From Paraburkholderia nodosa DSM 21604 (GTDB taxonomy: Bacteria > Pseudomonadota > Gammaproteobacteria > Burkholderiales > Burkholderiaceae): DNA of 58,635 nt. Positions 43,728 to 52,459 of this stretch are shown one piece after another (within the stretch, counting starts at the first letter, position 1; the number at the start of each line of letters is the position of its first letter). The DNA is taken from contig NZ_JAFA01000044.1 of assembly GCF_000519185.1 (NCBI RefSeq), forward strand, positions 1-58,635, given 5' to 3'. Made by a program: the position numbers and the translations under genes. The notes under the pieces are model-generated. The model was not told where the DNA came from and searched no databases. It saw only the letters and a list, made by a program, of their open reading frames with translations.

Positions 43728-44540
43728 ATGAGCATTCGCATCTGGCATCAGAGTTTCACCGTCCTCTCCGATCTCGGTGCATACAGCGACGCGCTCGACG
43801 CGCACTTTCGCGCAATTGCGCGGCCCGATACGGAAATCGCGATGCACGGCATGGCGCCGGGCACGTATCGCACGAACTATCCGGGCGACGACATCAAATA
43901 TGCATCGCTGCAGTATCTGCATGGCCTGCAGTTCCTCTCCGCAGGCGTGCGCGCAGAGCAGGAAGGCTTCGACGCCTACGCCATCAGCACGCTGCCCGAG
44001 CCCGCGCTGCGCGAAACGCGGGCGCTGCTAGACATCCCTGTGGTGGGTTACGGCGAGTCCGCCATGTTGCATGCCTGCCAGTTGGGGCGCCGCTTCGGCG
44101 TGCTCGTGTTCATCGACGAGTTGGCCGAACTGGTGGCCGACAACGCGGTGCGGCACGGTCTCGCACAACGGTTCGCCGGTGCGAGTCATGTCGGCTTTCA
44201 GTTCGGCGACGTGCTCGAAGCGTTCGGCGAGCCTGCGCAGCTCATCGCGACCTTCGAGGAAAGCGCGCGGCGCCTCATCGCACAGGGCGCCGAAGTCATT
44301 ATTCCGGGCGAGGCGCCCCTGAACGTGCTGCTCGCGCGCAACGGCGTGCGAGCAGTCGACGGCGTGCCGGTGGTCGATTCGCTGGCGGCCTGGGTCAAGG
44401 ACGCCGAGGCGCTGGTCGATCTGCGCCGTGCCGGGGCACAGGGAGCCTGCCGGCGCGGCTACTTTTCGGGAAAGCCGGAGAAGGCACGCGTGCAGGAAAT
44501 CCTCGCGTTTTACGGGCTCGACGCGCTGCACGCGAAATGA
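43728..44540 (+). CDS. Asp/Glu-racemase-fold protein lacking both catalytic cysteines
   Basis: The 270-residue protein has the Asp/Glu/hydantoin racemase layout: YAISTLPEPALRETRALLDIPVVGYGESAMLHACQLG, RFGVLVFIDEL and GAEVIIPGEAPLN. In racemases the first catalytic Cys sits where ISTLPEP is found (usually CFxDP), and the second in a GCAG loop that is GEAP here. Both are replaced, although the fold is kept. Racemisation by two Cys is therefore unlikely. An isomerase, decarboxylase or C-C lyase-like role is possible (maleate isomerase and arylmalonate decarboxylase belong to the same superfamily). It is the last gene of the rightward operon. Confidence 0.75.
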   Translation: MSIRIWHQSFTVLSDLGAYSDALDAHFRAIARPDTEIAMHGMAPGTYRTNYPGDDIKYASLQYLHGLQFLSAGVRAEQEGFDAYAISTLPEPALRETRALLDIPVVGYGESAMLHACQLGRRFGVLVFIDELAELVADNAVRHGLAQRFAGASHVGFQFGDVLEAFGEPAQLIATFEESARRLIAQGAEVIIPGEAPLNVLLARNGVRAVDGVPVVDSLAAWVKDAEALVDLRRAGAQGACRRGYFSGKPEKARVQEILAFYGLDALHAK

Positions 44541-44544
44541 AACG

Positions 44545-44576
44545 GCACCGCCCGTGCGTTAAAGCCTGGGCGGTGC
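44545..44576. terminator. Bidirectional terminator between convergent operons
   Basis: GCACCGCCC (44545-44553) and GGGCGGTGC (44568-44576) form a perfect nine-base-pair stem with a 14-base loop, between the stops of the racemase-like gene and the LysR gene. Confidence 0.7.
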
Positions 44577-44579
44577 ACT

Positions 44580-45515
44580 TCAACGCACGCGCTGAACCGG
44601 AATGCGTTCGCGATGATCGGGACGGCTTTGCGGGCCGATTACCTCGAGCATGAAATCGCTGAAGGCCTTGAGTTTTGGCGAGACGAAGCTTGCTTTCGCC
44701 GAAACGAGGTGAAATGCGCGGCCGCCATGATCCCAGGCATTGAAGGCCGCAACGAGGCGGCCATCGGCAAGCTCCTGCCGCACGAAGATGTCCAGCACGC
44801 TGATGAGACCGAGGCCCCGGCATGCCGCGCTCACCAGCGCATCCGAACTATTGAACGAAAGTCGGCCTTCGGGCGAGATGAACGTTTCCTCGCCTTCGCG
44901 CGCGAAGAGCCACGGCTGCGGCTCGGGCCGGCCTTCGGGAAGGAGGCCGAGGCATTGCGAAGGATCGAGGTCGGCAGGTGAGTGCTCATTCACGGCGTCG
45001 ACGACATCGGGGCGTCCGCAAACGACATAGCTGGCCGTATAGAGCGGGCGCGCCACGAGCTCCGCGTCTTCCACCGCATCCATGCGGATCGCAAGATCGA
45101 GCCCGCGCTCGATCAGGGCATGCGGCTGGTTCGTCAGATTCACGTTGACGCAGAGGCCGGGATACTGCGCGAGAAACGAAGGGAGCGCCGGCAGCAACAG
45201 CGCATGACCGATCGCAATGGGGGCCTCGACATTGAGCGTGCCCCGCACTTCGGTTTGCGCCTGCGCGGCCTCCTGCTCGGCGGCATGAACCCCTTCCAGC
45301 AGCACCTTGCAGCGCGAATGGAAGCGCTCGCCAGCATCGGTGAGTCGCAGGTGTCGCGTATTACGCTGCAGAAGCGTGACGCCCAGATGCTTTTCCAGAT
45401 TGCGCACGCACGAAGTCACCGTCGCATTCGCGAGGTTCAGCGATTCGGCCGCACGGGAAAAGCTGCCGCACTCCGTCACGCGAACGAATACTTCCATTGC
45501 CCAAAGTCTGTCCAT
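44580..45515 (-). CDS. LysR-type transcriptional regulator
   Basis: The 311-residue regulator starts MDRLWAMEVFVRVTECGSFS, with the LysR helix-turn-helix SFSRAAESLNLANATVTSCVRNLEKHLGVTLLQRNTRHLRLT. The effector domain follows (LNVEAPIAIGHALLLPALPSFLAQYP). This is the CrgA-like type. It is 34 bases downstream of etfA on the same strand, so it may be the last gene of the flavoprotein-ETF operon. It is a candidate regulator of both operons of this island. Confidence 0.88.
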   Translation of the reverse strand: MDRLWAMEVFVRVTECGSFSRAAESLNLANATVTSCVRNLEKHLGVTLLQRNTRHLRLTDAGERFHSRCKVLLEGVHAAEQEAAQAQTEVRGTLNVEAPIAIGHALLLPALPSFLAQYPGLCVNVNLTNQPHALIERGLDLAIRMDAVEDAELVARPLYTASYVVCGRPDVVDAVNEHSPADLDPSQCLGLLPEGRPEPQPWLFAREGEETFISPEGRLSFNSSDALVSAACRGLGLISVLDIFVRQELADGRLVAAFNAWDHGGRAFHLVSAKASFVSPKLKAFSDFMLEVIGPQSRPDHRERIPVQRVR

Positions 45516-45549
45516 GCTACCTCGTTGAGTCGTTCCGGTGGCCGGCCGC

Positions 45550-46578
45550 TCATGACGCGTTGGCGCGCGCGCTGCGGCACGCATCCACGCGCGCAATGAG
45601 CGCCGGAATAAATGTATCCCAGTCGGCCACGATGCCGACTTCTGCCACGCGGAAGATGTCCGCGTCTGCGTCATTGTTGATCGCCACGATGCGTGTCGTA
45701 GCGCTGACCCCAGCGAGATGCTGCGGCGTGCCCGAGATGCCGACCGCGAGATAGACCGAAGGGCTCACGAACTTGCCCGACTGGCCGACCTGATGCGTGA
45801 CCGGCACCCAGCCCGCGTCGACGGCCGGCAGGCTGCCGCCGAGCGCCGCGTCGAAGCGCGCGGCAAGCTGCGCGAGCAGCGCAAATCCTTCGGAGCCCTG
45901 CATACCGCGGCCGCCGCTCACGACAACGCGTGCGGTCTCGACCGGCATGCGCGCGGCGTCGCCGGGCACCATCACGATTTCGGTGTCATCGTGCGGGCCA
46001 CTCGATGCTTCGCGCCATTCCAGCGCCGAAGGCTCGGCCGGCGCGGCGAGCGCGGAGCCGGTGCGCGAGGTGCGCAATGCCGCGAACCAGGGGCCGCTCT
46101 CGCCGTGCACGCGCACGGTGCTGCGGCCGCCGAACACGGCTCGATCGGCTTGCGCACCGTTCGCGTCGAACAAGACGTGCTGCACGCGGCCGAATGCGCA
46201 GCCGTCGAATGTCGCGGCGAGCCGCGCAACGACTTCTTCACCGAGCGCGCTGGCCGGTGCACAGACGAAATCGGTGGAATGCAACGCGTGCGTTTCGAGC
46301 GCACGCTGGAGCACGCTGGTGAAATCGGTGGCCTGAACCGGCTCGCGCAAATCGGCAGCCACAATGCAGACGAGAGCGCCAAGCGGCAACCGCTGCAGCC
46401 GCTCGGCAAGCTCGGGATTAGGTGTGCGCGTCACGCAGATCGCGTGGACCTCGCGCGCGCAAGGTTGCGCCATATCGAGCACATCCCCGGCATGGCGCAC
46501 GAGTTGCTGGGCGTCGTCGTGCTCGTCGAGCAGCAACGCGATGAGGCGGGGAGCGGAGGTCGTAGTCACGTTGGGCAT
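45550..46578 (-). CDS. etfA: Electron transfer flavoprotein, alpha subunit
   Basis: The 342-residue protein has an N-terminal ETF domain and the C-terminal FAD-binding domain: VVSGGRGMQGSEGFALL, LPAVDAGWVPVTHQVGQSGK and VYLAVGISGTPQHLAGVSAT, then IVAINNDADADIFRVAEVGI. This is the conserved EtfA FAD motif, so FAD binding should be intact. It overlaps etfB by 13 bases. The pair lies in an operon with two flavoprotein dehydrogenases and is probably dedicated to them. No ETF-quinone oxidoreductase is present in the window. Confidence 0.88.
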   Translation of the reverse strand: MPNVTTTSAPRLIALLLDEHDDAQQLVRHAGDVLDMAQPCAREVHAICVTRTPNPELAERLQRLPLGALVCIVAADLREPVQATDFTSVLQRALETHALHSTDFVCAPASALGEEVVARLAATFDGCAFGRVQHVLFDANGAQADRAVFGGRSTVRVHGESGPWFAALRTSRTGSALAAPAEPSALEWREASSGPHDDTEIVMVPGDAARMPVETARVVVSGGRGMQGSEGFALLAQLAARFDAALGGSLPAVDAGWVPVTHQVGQSGKFVSPSVYLAVGISGTPQHLAGVSATTRIVAINNDADADIFRVAEVGIVADWDTFIPALIARVDACRSARANAS

Positions 46579-47348
46579 GCGTTCTCAAGAAGTTCGACAA
46601 CGGCGTCGAGCTGAGCCTCGAGTCCGGCGGCGGCGCCGAGCGGTGCACGCCGCTCGCGCTGCGCACCCGTTGAGGCGACGAACTGAGTCGGCGCGATCCG
46701 CGCAGTGGAACTGCTTGCGTACGCAACGATATCGATTGCCAGCTTCTTCGCGAGCATGACGTTTTTCATGAGCGGATGACGCAAGCGGTTGCTGCGCGCG
46801 TTGGTGAGCGTCACGACGCAGGCAGGGGGCACGCGAATGTGCTCGCTCACCTGGCTGCGCGTGCGCAGGGCTCGCAGCGTGCCATCGGCTTGCACGCGCA
46901 GCTCTTCTGCCATCGTGACGAGCGTCGCGCCGGCCTCGCGTGCGAGCCACGCGCAGAACGTGCCGTCGTCGAGATCGCCGAACTCGCGACCGGTTAGCCA
47001 CAACGTGCCTGCGCCCGCCGCGCGCAGGCCTGCGGCCACTTCGCGTGCGCAGGCGGCGGGGTCCCATCGTACGGCGTCGGGCACAGTCAGGAGACCTACG
47101 TGCTCGGGCTTGTGCGCTGCAACCGCGCGCATCAGCCCGAGCGTGCCGGGGCCGTCCGGCATCCACACCGCGAGCGTGGCCTGCGGCAGCGATTCGCGCA
47201 GGCGCAGAGCCACTTCGAGCGCGGCTTCGTCGAACGGACTGAGCTTGCGCGCGATTCCGTCGAGCAACGCGGGATCATGGAGCCAGTCGTTCTGGGGCAG
47301 CGGCCATTTCGGGTCGAGCACGCCCGCGAGAAGTACGCAGATCTGCAT
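46566..47348 (-). CDS. etfB: Electron transfer flavoprotein, beta subunit
   Basis: The 260-residue protein begins MQICVLLAGVLDPKWPLPQN, has LSPFDEAALEVALRLRES (the usual beta-subunit block NPFDEIALEEALRLKE) and a C-terminal PLMKNVMLAKKLAI recognition-loop equivalent. It starts one base after the stop of the flavoprotein gene at 47350 and overlaps etfA. Sequence divergence from housekeeping EtfB suggests a pathway-specific ETF. Confidence 0.82.
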   Translation of the reverse strand: MQICVLLAGVLDPKWPLPQNDWLHDPALLDGIARKLSPFDEAALEVALRLRESLPQATLAVWMPDGPGTLGLMRAVAAHKPEHVGLLTVPDAVRWDPAACAREVAAGLRAAGAGTLWLTGREFGDLDDGTFCAWLAREAGATLVTMAEELRVQADGTLRALRTRSQVSEHIRVPPACVVTLTNARSNRLRHPLMKNVMLAKKLAIDIVAYASSSTARIAPTQFVASTGAQRERRAPLGAAAGLEAQLDAVVELLENACPT

Positions 47349-47349
47349 G

Positions 47350-48720
47350 CTAGCGCTCCGTTCCGCTCGCGCTGCGAGCAGCAAGGCGGCCGAAGATCGC
47401 GGCTTTGCCCAGCGCCGTGCCCGTCATATACGCGCCGCCGTGAAAGCCGCCCACGATCTCGCCCGCGGCGTAAAGGCCATCGAGTGTTTCGTCGAAGACA
47501 TTCACCACGCGCATGTGCGCATCCACGCGCAAGCCGCAATAGGTGCCGAAGACGGCTGCCGTGGAGGGATACGCATAGAAGGGCGCTTGTTCGATGCGGC
47601 ACAGCGCGCCATGTCGATGAACGAGATGCGCGCGGCCGAACGCTTCTTCGTGGCCCGAATCGACGGCGGCGTTGTAGCGCTCCACCGTGTCGAGCAGCGC
47701 GGCTTCGGGCACCTCGATCAGACGCGCGAGTTCGGCGAGACTGTTCGCCCCGATGAAAAGCCCCTCTTCGTGGCGGCGCTGGAAATCGAGAATGCGTACG
47801 CGGTCGTCACCGCTCTCCATGATGCGCTGGTCGAGAATCTGGAACGTCGCGCCATAGGGCTGACGAATTGCGGCGTCGCCGAGCAGCTTGTACGAGACCG
47901 ATTCGTCGACGAAGCGCTTGCCATCCTGGTTCACCGCAATCGCGCCCTTGTAGACGGCGAGGCAGCTATGGTGATTCGTCTCGTCGAGCGGATGCTTGCC
48001 GTACGTGCCCTTGATATAGGCCATATCGCGCAGGTCGGCGCCGAATTCGAGGGCCATTTTCAGGCCGTCGCCCACGTTGCCGTCGCCGCCGATGAACACC
48101 GCTTCGTCGTATTGCGGTGCGTAACGATGCACCATCTCCGCGTTCCGGCAGAATCCGCCGCTCGCGAGAATGACGCCGCGTGTTGCATGCAAAGTGACGT
48201 TGTGGCCGTCGACGCAAGCGTGCACGCCCGTGAAGCGCCCATCGCCCGCACGAACGAGGCGATGCGCCGCAGCGTTCGTCTTGACGCTTACGCGTCCCGT
48301 CGCGGCGCACGCGCGCGCGAGCCGGCGCACGGCGTCGGCCGGGTCGACCGAATGCACGCGCGGGACCGACTGACCCGACGAGGTTTCGATGGAGGGGCCG
48401 AACGCCACGCCGTGCTCGCGCATCCAGTCATAGGTGTCGAGCTGGTGATCGACATAGGCGCGTACAAGCGCCTCGTCGTTGTCGAAGTTGCCCACTTCGC
48501 GCAGGTCGGAGAAGAGCAGCGCGCTGCTGTCCTCCACGCCGTGCTCGCGCTGCAGGTCGGTGCCGGCGAAGGCGAGACAGCCGCCGCTCATGGCGGAGGA
48601 GCCGCCGGTTTCAGGCTGCTTTTCAAGCAGCGTGACGGTGAGGCCCGCGTTGGCGGCTTCGAGCGCAGCGCAAAAGCCCGCCATGCCGCCGCCAATCACG
48701 AGCAGGTCCGGTGTCGTCAT
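47350..48720 (-). CDS. FAD_binding_2 flavoprotein dehydrogenase, ETF-linked (1)
   Basis: The 456-residue flavoprotein starts DLLVIGGGMAGFCAALEAAN (FAD fold) and ETGGSSAMSGGCLAFAG. It contains GVILASGGFCRNAEMVHRYA and ends with YAAGEIVGGFHGGAYMTGTALGKAAIFGRLAA. The fold is that of fumarate reductase flavoproteins and ketosteroid dehydrogenases. It sits between another family member and etfB, with one base separating it from etfB, so ETF is a likely electron acceptor. The substrate is unknown. Confidence 0.82.
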   Translation of the reverse strand: MTTPDLLVIGGGMAGFCAALEAANAGLTVTLLEKQPETGGSSAMSGGCLAFAGTDLQREHGVEDSSALLFSDLREVGNFDNDEALVRAYVDHQLDTYDWMREHGVAFGPSIETSSGQSVPRVHSVDPADAVRRLARACAATGRVSVKTNAAAHRLVRAGDGRFTGVHACVDGHNVTLHATRGVILASGGFCRNAEMVHRYAPQYDEAVFIGGDGNVGDGLKMALEFGADLRDMAYIKGTYGKHPLDETNHHSCLAVYKGAIAVNQDGKRFVDESVSYKLLGDAAIRQPYGATFQILDQRIMESGDDRVRILDFQRRHEEGLFIGANSLAELARLIEVPEAALLDTVERYNAAVDSGHEEAFGRAHLVHRHGALCRIEQAPFYAYPSTAAVFGTYCGLRVDAHMRVVNVFDETLDGLYAAGEIVGGFHGGAYMTGTALGKAAIFGRLAARSASGTER

Positions 48721-48732
48721 TGCGCGCCTCCC

Positions 48733-50175
48733 TCAGCAGCGGCTGGCGATCGTCTCGCCCGCCAGTTTGCCGAACACGAGACCCTTGAGTACCGAAGTCG
48801 CGCCCGTGTAGTTGCCGTAGTACATGCCGATCGTTTCGCCCGCTGCGTAAAGGCCTGGAATGGGCGCGCCGTCTGTGTTGAGCACGCGCGCGGCGGCGTC
48901 CACCTTGAGGCCGCCGAACGTGAACACGTTCGCGGAGATGATCGGATACGCGAAGAACGGCGCACGGCCCACCGGCAGCGCCCAGTTCGACTTGCGTGGT
49001 TCGAGCCCTTGCGTGGCGAGGCCGTCGGCGGCCAGCGGATCGTAGCGGCCCTCGCGGCAGGCGGCATTGTACGAGGCGACAGTAGCCGCGAGCGCTTCGC
49101 CCGGCACACCGAGCTTCGCCGCGAGCGCTTCGAGCGTGGGCGCTTCGATAGCAGGCTGGTCCGTGCGGATCGCGAGCCGGTAGTTCGGAATGTCCTTCAC
49201 ACGCTGATCGAGAATGACCCAGGCGATGCCTTCTTCCTGCTCGTAGATGCGGCGCGTCACGCGCTCGTACCAGGCGTCGACCGTGCCGGGTGCCTCGTCG
49301 GTGAAGCGCTGGCCGCGCTTGTTGACAAGAATGCCGTACGGGAACACGAAGATGGACGGTTCCGACACGCCCGAGCGCGGATCGACCGGCTCCGCGTGGT
49401 AGCTGCCGAACTCGCCGCTGGGCGCGGCGCCCGCGCGCAGCGCCATGGCGATGCCTTCGCCCTTGTTGTAGTAGCCGCCCTTGCACACGGGGCGCAGGTA
49501 GACCGAGCGCGGGCCGAGATACTGCGCGAGCATTTCCGGGTTGCCTTCGAAGCCACCGCAGGCCAGCACCACCGCGCCCGCATAGCGGCGGCGTCCCGCG
49601 CCGCGCTTCCATGCCGCGAGGCCGGCGACCGAGCCTTGCGTGTCGACGATGAGTTCGCGCGCCGTGCACTCGTAGTGGAACGTGACGCCCAATGCCTCGG
49701 CCTGCGCGGCGAGTGCTTCGACCATCGCCTCGCCGCCGCCCACGGGCAGGAGGCGCGGCTGCGAGCGCGTGAGGAACTGCGTCGGCAGGAAGTCGAAGCG
49801 CACGCCCATGTCGCGCAACCATTGCACCGAAGCGGGTACATGCCCGGCGAACGTGGAGAGCACGTCCGCGTCGGCGAGCGCGAGCGATGCCGTGGTCTGC
49901 GACCACGACGAGCGATCGAGCGCCATTTCGGCCATCAGGTCAGGGTCGGGATAGCGGCTCGCGTTTTCCCCAAGGTGCTCTTCGAAGTCGTCGGAGACTT
50001 CGTCAAGCGACTTCATGCGTAAATAGGCTTCCGTGAAGCGGCTCTGGCCACCGCGCTCGGCGCGCGTCGCGCGTTCGAGCACGCACACGTTCAAGCCGCG
50101 CTGTGCGGCGCTTACCGCAGCCGAAAGGCCCGCTACGCCACAGCCCACCACCACCACGTCAAAATTCTCGTCCAT
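48733..50175 (-). CDS. FAD_binding_2 flavoprotein dehydrogenase, ETF-linked (2)
   Basis: The 480-residue flavoprotein starts FDVVVVGCGVAGLSAAVSAA and has ERGGQSRFTEAYLRMK, AVVLACGGFEGNPEMLAQYL and a C-terminal YAAGETIGMYYGNYTGATSVLKGLVFGKLAG. It resembles the so-called FAD-dependent tricarballylate dehydrogenases and KstD-type desaturases. It is the first gene of the leftward operon (two flavoproteins, etfB, etfA, lysR) and lies 115 bases from the end of the XylR-like gene. No clear promoter is visible in that gap. Confidence 0.82.
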   Translation of the reverse strand: MDENFDVVVVGCGVAGLSAAVSAAQRGLNVCVLERATRAERGGQSRFTEAYLRMKSLDEVSDDFEEHLGENASRYPDPDLMAEMALDRSSWSQTTASLALADADVLSTFAGHVPASVQWLRDMGVRFDFLPTQFLTRSQPRLLPVGGGEAMVEALAAQAEALGVTFHYECTARELIVDTQGSVAGLAAWKRGAGRRRYAGAVVLACGGFEGNPEMLAQYLGPRSVYLRPVCKGGYYNKGEGIAMALRAGAAPSGEFGSYHAEPVDPRSGVSEPSIFVFPYGILVNKRGQRFTDEAPGTVDAWYERVTRRIYEQEEGIAWVILDQRVKDIPNYRLAIRTDQPAIEAPTLEALAAKLGVPGEALAATVASYNAACREGRYDPLAADGLATQGLEPRKSNWALPVGRAPFFAYPIISANVFTFGGLKVDAAARVLNTDGAPIPGLYAAGETIGMYYGNYTGATSVLKGLVFGKLAGETIASRC

Positions 50176-50290
50176 AGTCGCGCTCTCGCTGTTGAATGTA
50201 CGAGCGCAGAATAGTGGGCGTGAGCGACGGGGCATAGCACCTCGCGGCGAATTCGCCTTTCGATAAAGACGAAAGATCAACGGGGCGCCG

Positions 50291-52126
50291 CTAGTCGGTA
50301 TGCATCACGTGGCCGCGGCCGTTGCTGCCATTGCCGTTGCGTTTCACGCGGTAGTCGAGCTGCGCGCGCGTGAGGCCAAGCAGCGCGGCAGCCTTCGAGA
50401 CGTTGCCGTTCGCCTCCGCCAGTGCCGCGTTGACCAACGCGTCTTCCACGTCGGCGAGGTGCGCGCCTTGCTGGCGCACGGCGCCGCGCGCCCAGTCTTC
50501 GAGCGACGCCGGTGCGCCTGTTTCCGACGCCTGCGCACCTTCGACTGCGTTCGCGAGTGCGTCGCGCTTCGCGAGCGAGCCGGATTCGGTCAGGCGCATA
50601 AGGCTCGAATGCGTGAAGTTCGAATCGACGCTGAAGAGGTGGCGCAGGTCGAGCGATTCGCCGTCGTCGGCGAGAATGATGCCGCGCTCGATGACGTTCT
50701 CGAATTCGCGAATATTGCCGGGCCAATTGTGATTGAGGACCGCCTGAAGCGCACGCGGCATGATGCCCGGCACATGCCGTCCGTGCAGCGCCGAGAGCCG
50801 CTTGGTGAAATACTCGATCAGGAGAGGCAGGTCGTCGCGGCGCTCGCGCAGCGGCGGGATGTGAATGGGGAAGACATTGATGCGATAGAACAGATCCTCG
50901 CGAAAGCGGCCTTCCTTCACGGCTTTGGGCAAATCTTCATTGGTGGCCGCGACTACGCGCACATCGAGCTTGATCGTGCGCGTTGAGCCGAGCCGCTCGA
51001 ACTCGCCGTTCTGGAGCACGCGCAGCAGCTTGCCCTGCGCACTGAAGCTGAGAATGCCGATCTCATCGAGAAAGAGCGTGCCGCCATTCGCCGCTTCGAA
51101 GCGGCCGGCGCGGGACTCGGTTGCCCCAGAGAACGCGCCCCGTTCCACGCCGAAGAGTTCGGACTCGAGCAACTGTTCGGGAATCGCCGCGCAGTTGACT
51201 TCAACAAACGGCTTGTCGGCACGGTTGCTCCATCCGTGCACCTCGCGCGCGACAGCGCTCTTGCCCACGCCGCTCTCGCCCGAAAGCAGTACGGTGGCGC
51301 GCGTGGTCGCGACTCGGCGCACCTTGTGCAGCATGGCAGTGAAGCTCACGGAAGATCCAACGAGACCAGGCGAGGCGCGGTGTGGTTGCGCGATGATAGA
51401 GCCCGCACTTGCGACAGGTGTCACGTTTTCCTTCACGCCCGCCGACCCAACCATTGCGCGCGAAGTCGCTGGCGCGACGTGCAGATAATGCAGATCCTCT
51501 TCGGGGTCGTCCCAACTTTCGACCGGCTGTGCGATCACACGGCATTTGGTCTGTCCCATCGCGCGGCATTCCACCTCGCGCGCGAGAATGCGCTTGCCCA
51601 TGATCTTGCTGAGAAAGCCGGACGTGTAGCCAATTCCCATCCAGCAGGCGCTTTCGTGTCCGACGCCATAGTTGGCGATGTGTATCTCGTCCTCGCAGTT
51701 GTCGTTCCAGAGGAATTCTGAATAGCAATAGCCGCGATGATTGTCGATTTCGATGTGCACGGGCTCCGCTTTGACAAAACCTTCCAGCGCGTGAAACTGC
51801 GCGCCCGCCGCGATGATGTCGAGTTGCGACTGATGACCGCGTACCTTCCACGCGAGTTCTGCGTCGCGCGAGCCGGCCGCATAGCCTAAGCGCGTAATGA
51901 GGCGGCGCGTTCCTTCGAGCCCGAGCGCGTCCATCATTTCGCGGCGCATCATGCCGAGCACTTCGACCGGCAACAGCGCCATGCGCCGGTCCTGCAGCCA
52001 GATGCGGCCTTCCACCGGGTTGAAATGCAACTGCTCGGCGATGTCGCTGAAATCCATGGAGTCAAGCAAGACGAATTCAGGAGGCAAGGTGTAATCCGTC
52101 TGCGTCCGTTCTGGGGTTGCGTCCAT
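50291..52126 (-). CDS. XylR/DmpR-type sigma-54 activator with a V4R sensor
   Basis: The 611-residue activator has three parts. Residues to about 125 form a XylR_N domain (LHFNPVEGRIWLQDRRMALL then RRLITRLGYAAGSRDAELAW). A V4R domain follows at about 140-205 (GYCYSEFLWNDNCEDEIHIA, ACWMGIGYTSGFLSKIMGK, ECRAMGQTKCRVI), the usual site for aromatic effectors. The AAA+ domain has Walker A GESGVGKS, the sigma-54 loop GAFSGA (Ser for the usual Thr) and Walker B GTLFLDEIG; a Fis-type HTH is at the end (NVSKAAALLGLTRAQLDYRV). AAGGAACG precedes ATG 52126. It diverges from the meta-cleavage operon, which has a sigma-54 promoter, and is its likely aromatic-responsive activator. Confidence 0.88.
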   Translation of the reverse strand: MDATPERTQTDYTLPPEFVLLDSMDFSDIAEQLHFNPVEGRIWLQDRRMALLPVEVLGMMRREMMDALGLEGTRRLITRLGYAAGSRDAELAWKVRGHQSQLDIIAAGAQFHALEGFVKAEPVHIEIDNHRGYCYSEFLWNDNCEDEIHIANYGVGHESACWMGIGYTSGFLSKIMGKRILAREVECRAMGQTKCRVIAQPVESWDDPEEDLHYLHVAPATSRAMVGSAGVKENVTPVASAGSIIAQPHRASPGLVGSSVSFTAMLHKVRRVATTRATVLLSGESGVGKSAVAREVHGWSNRADKPFVEVNCAAIPEQLLESELFGVERGAFSGATESRAGRFEAANGGTLFLDEIGILSFSAQGKLLRVLQNGEFERLGSTRTIKLDVRVVAATNEDLPKAVKEGRFREDLFYRINVFPIHIPPLRERRDDLPLLIEYFTKRLSALHGRHVPGIMPRALQAVLNHNWPGNIREFENVIERGIILADDGESLDLRHLFSVDSNFTHSSLMRLTESGSLAKRDALANAVEGAQASETGAPASLEDWARGAVRQQGAHLADVEDALVNAALAEANGNVSKAAALLGLTRAQLDYRVKRNGNGSNGRGHVMHTD

Positions 52127-52260
52127 ATTCGTCGTTCCTTTCGCCGCCGTGATCGATGCATGCGCAACGATACGGAAGCAACACTTGGTCCGTAAATTCA
52201 TGAAATCCCGCAGTGCCGTCAGTTGCAGCCCCGCGCCGTTCATCATTTTCTGAATCACGA

Positions 52261-52278
52261 TGTGGGCGCGCGCACACA
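52261..52278. promoter_or_regulatory. Candidate upstream activator site
   Basis: TGTGGGCGCGCGCACACA is a near-perfect palindrome (16 of 18 positions symmetric) about 105 bases upstream of the sigma-54 promoter, a normal distance for binding of a XylR-type activator. It does not match the TTGATCAA-type sites of classical XylR. Confidence 0.4.
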
Positions 52279-52365
52279 GTCCACGCGCAGCCAGGTCGCC
52301 TGGAAATGCTTCAGCGCCTTGCCGGGTATGGACATGAGCGGATTCCCACTACATGGACACGGTGC

Positions 52366-52382
52366 TTGGCATACCCCTTGCT
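52366..52382 (+). promoter_or_regulatory. Sigma-54 promoter of the meta-cleavage operon
   Basis: TTGGCATACCCCTTGCT matches the -24/-12 consensus at exact spacing. It lies about 78 bases before the dioxygenase ATG, in the gap shared with the divergent XylR-like gene. Confidence 0.85.
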
Positions 52383-52459
52383 TGATAGACTGCGCGCTTC
52401 ACGAAAGTCACTGGGCTTTCGCGCAATCGACAAGTTCTTAATAGATAGGTGGAGGAGAT

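Noticed and set aside
46789..50022. Very long plus-strand open frame (over 1000 codons)
   Set aside because: It is antisense to etfB and two flavoprotein genes with clear motifs. It has arginine/alanine-rich composition and arises from GC-rich codon bias.
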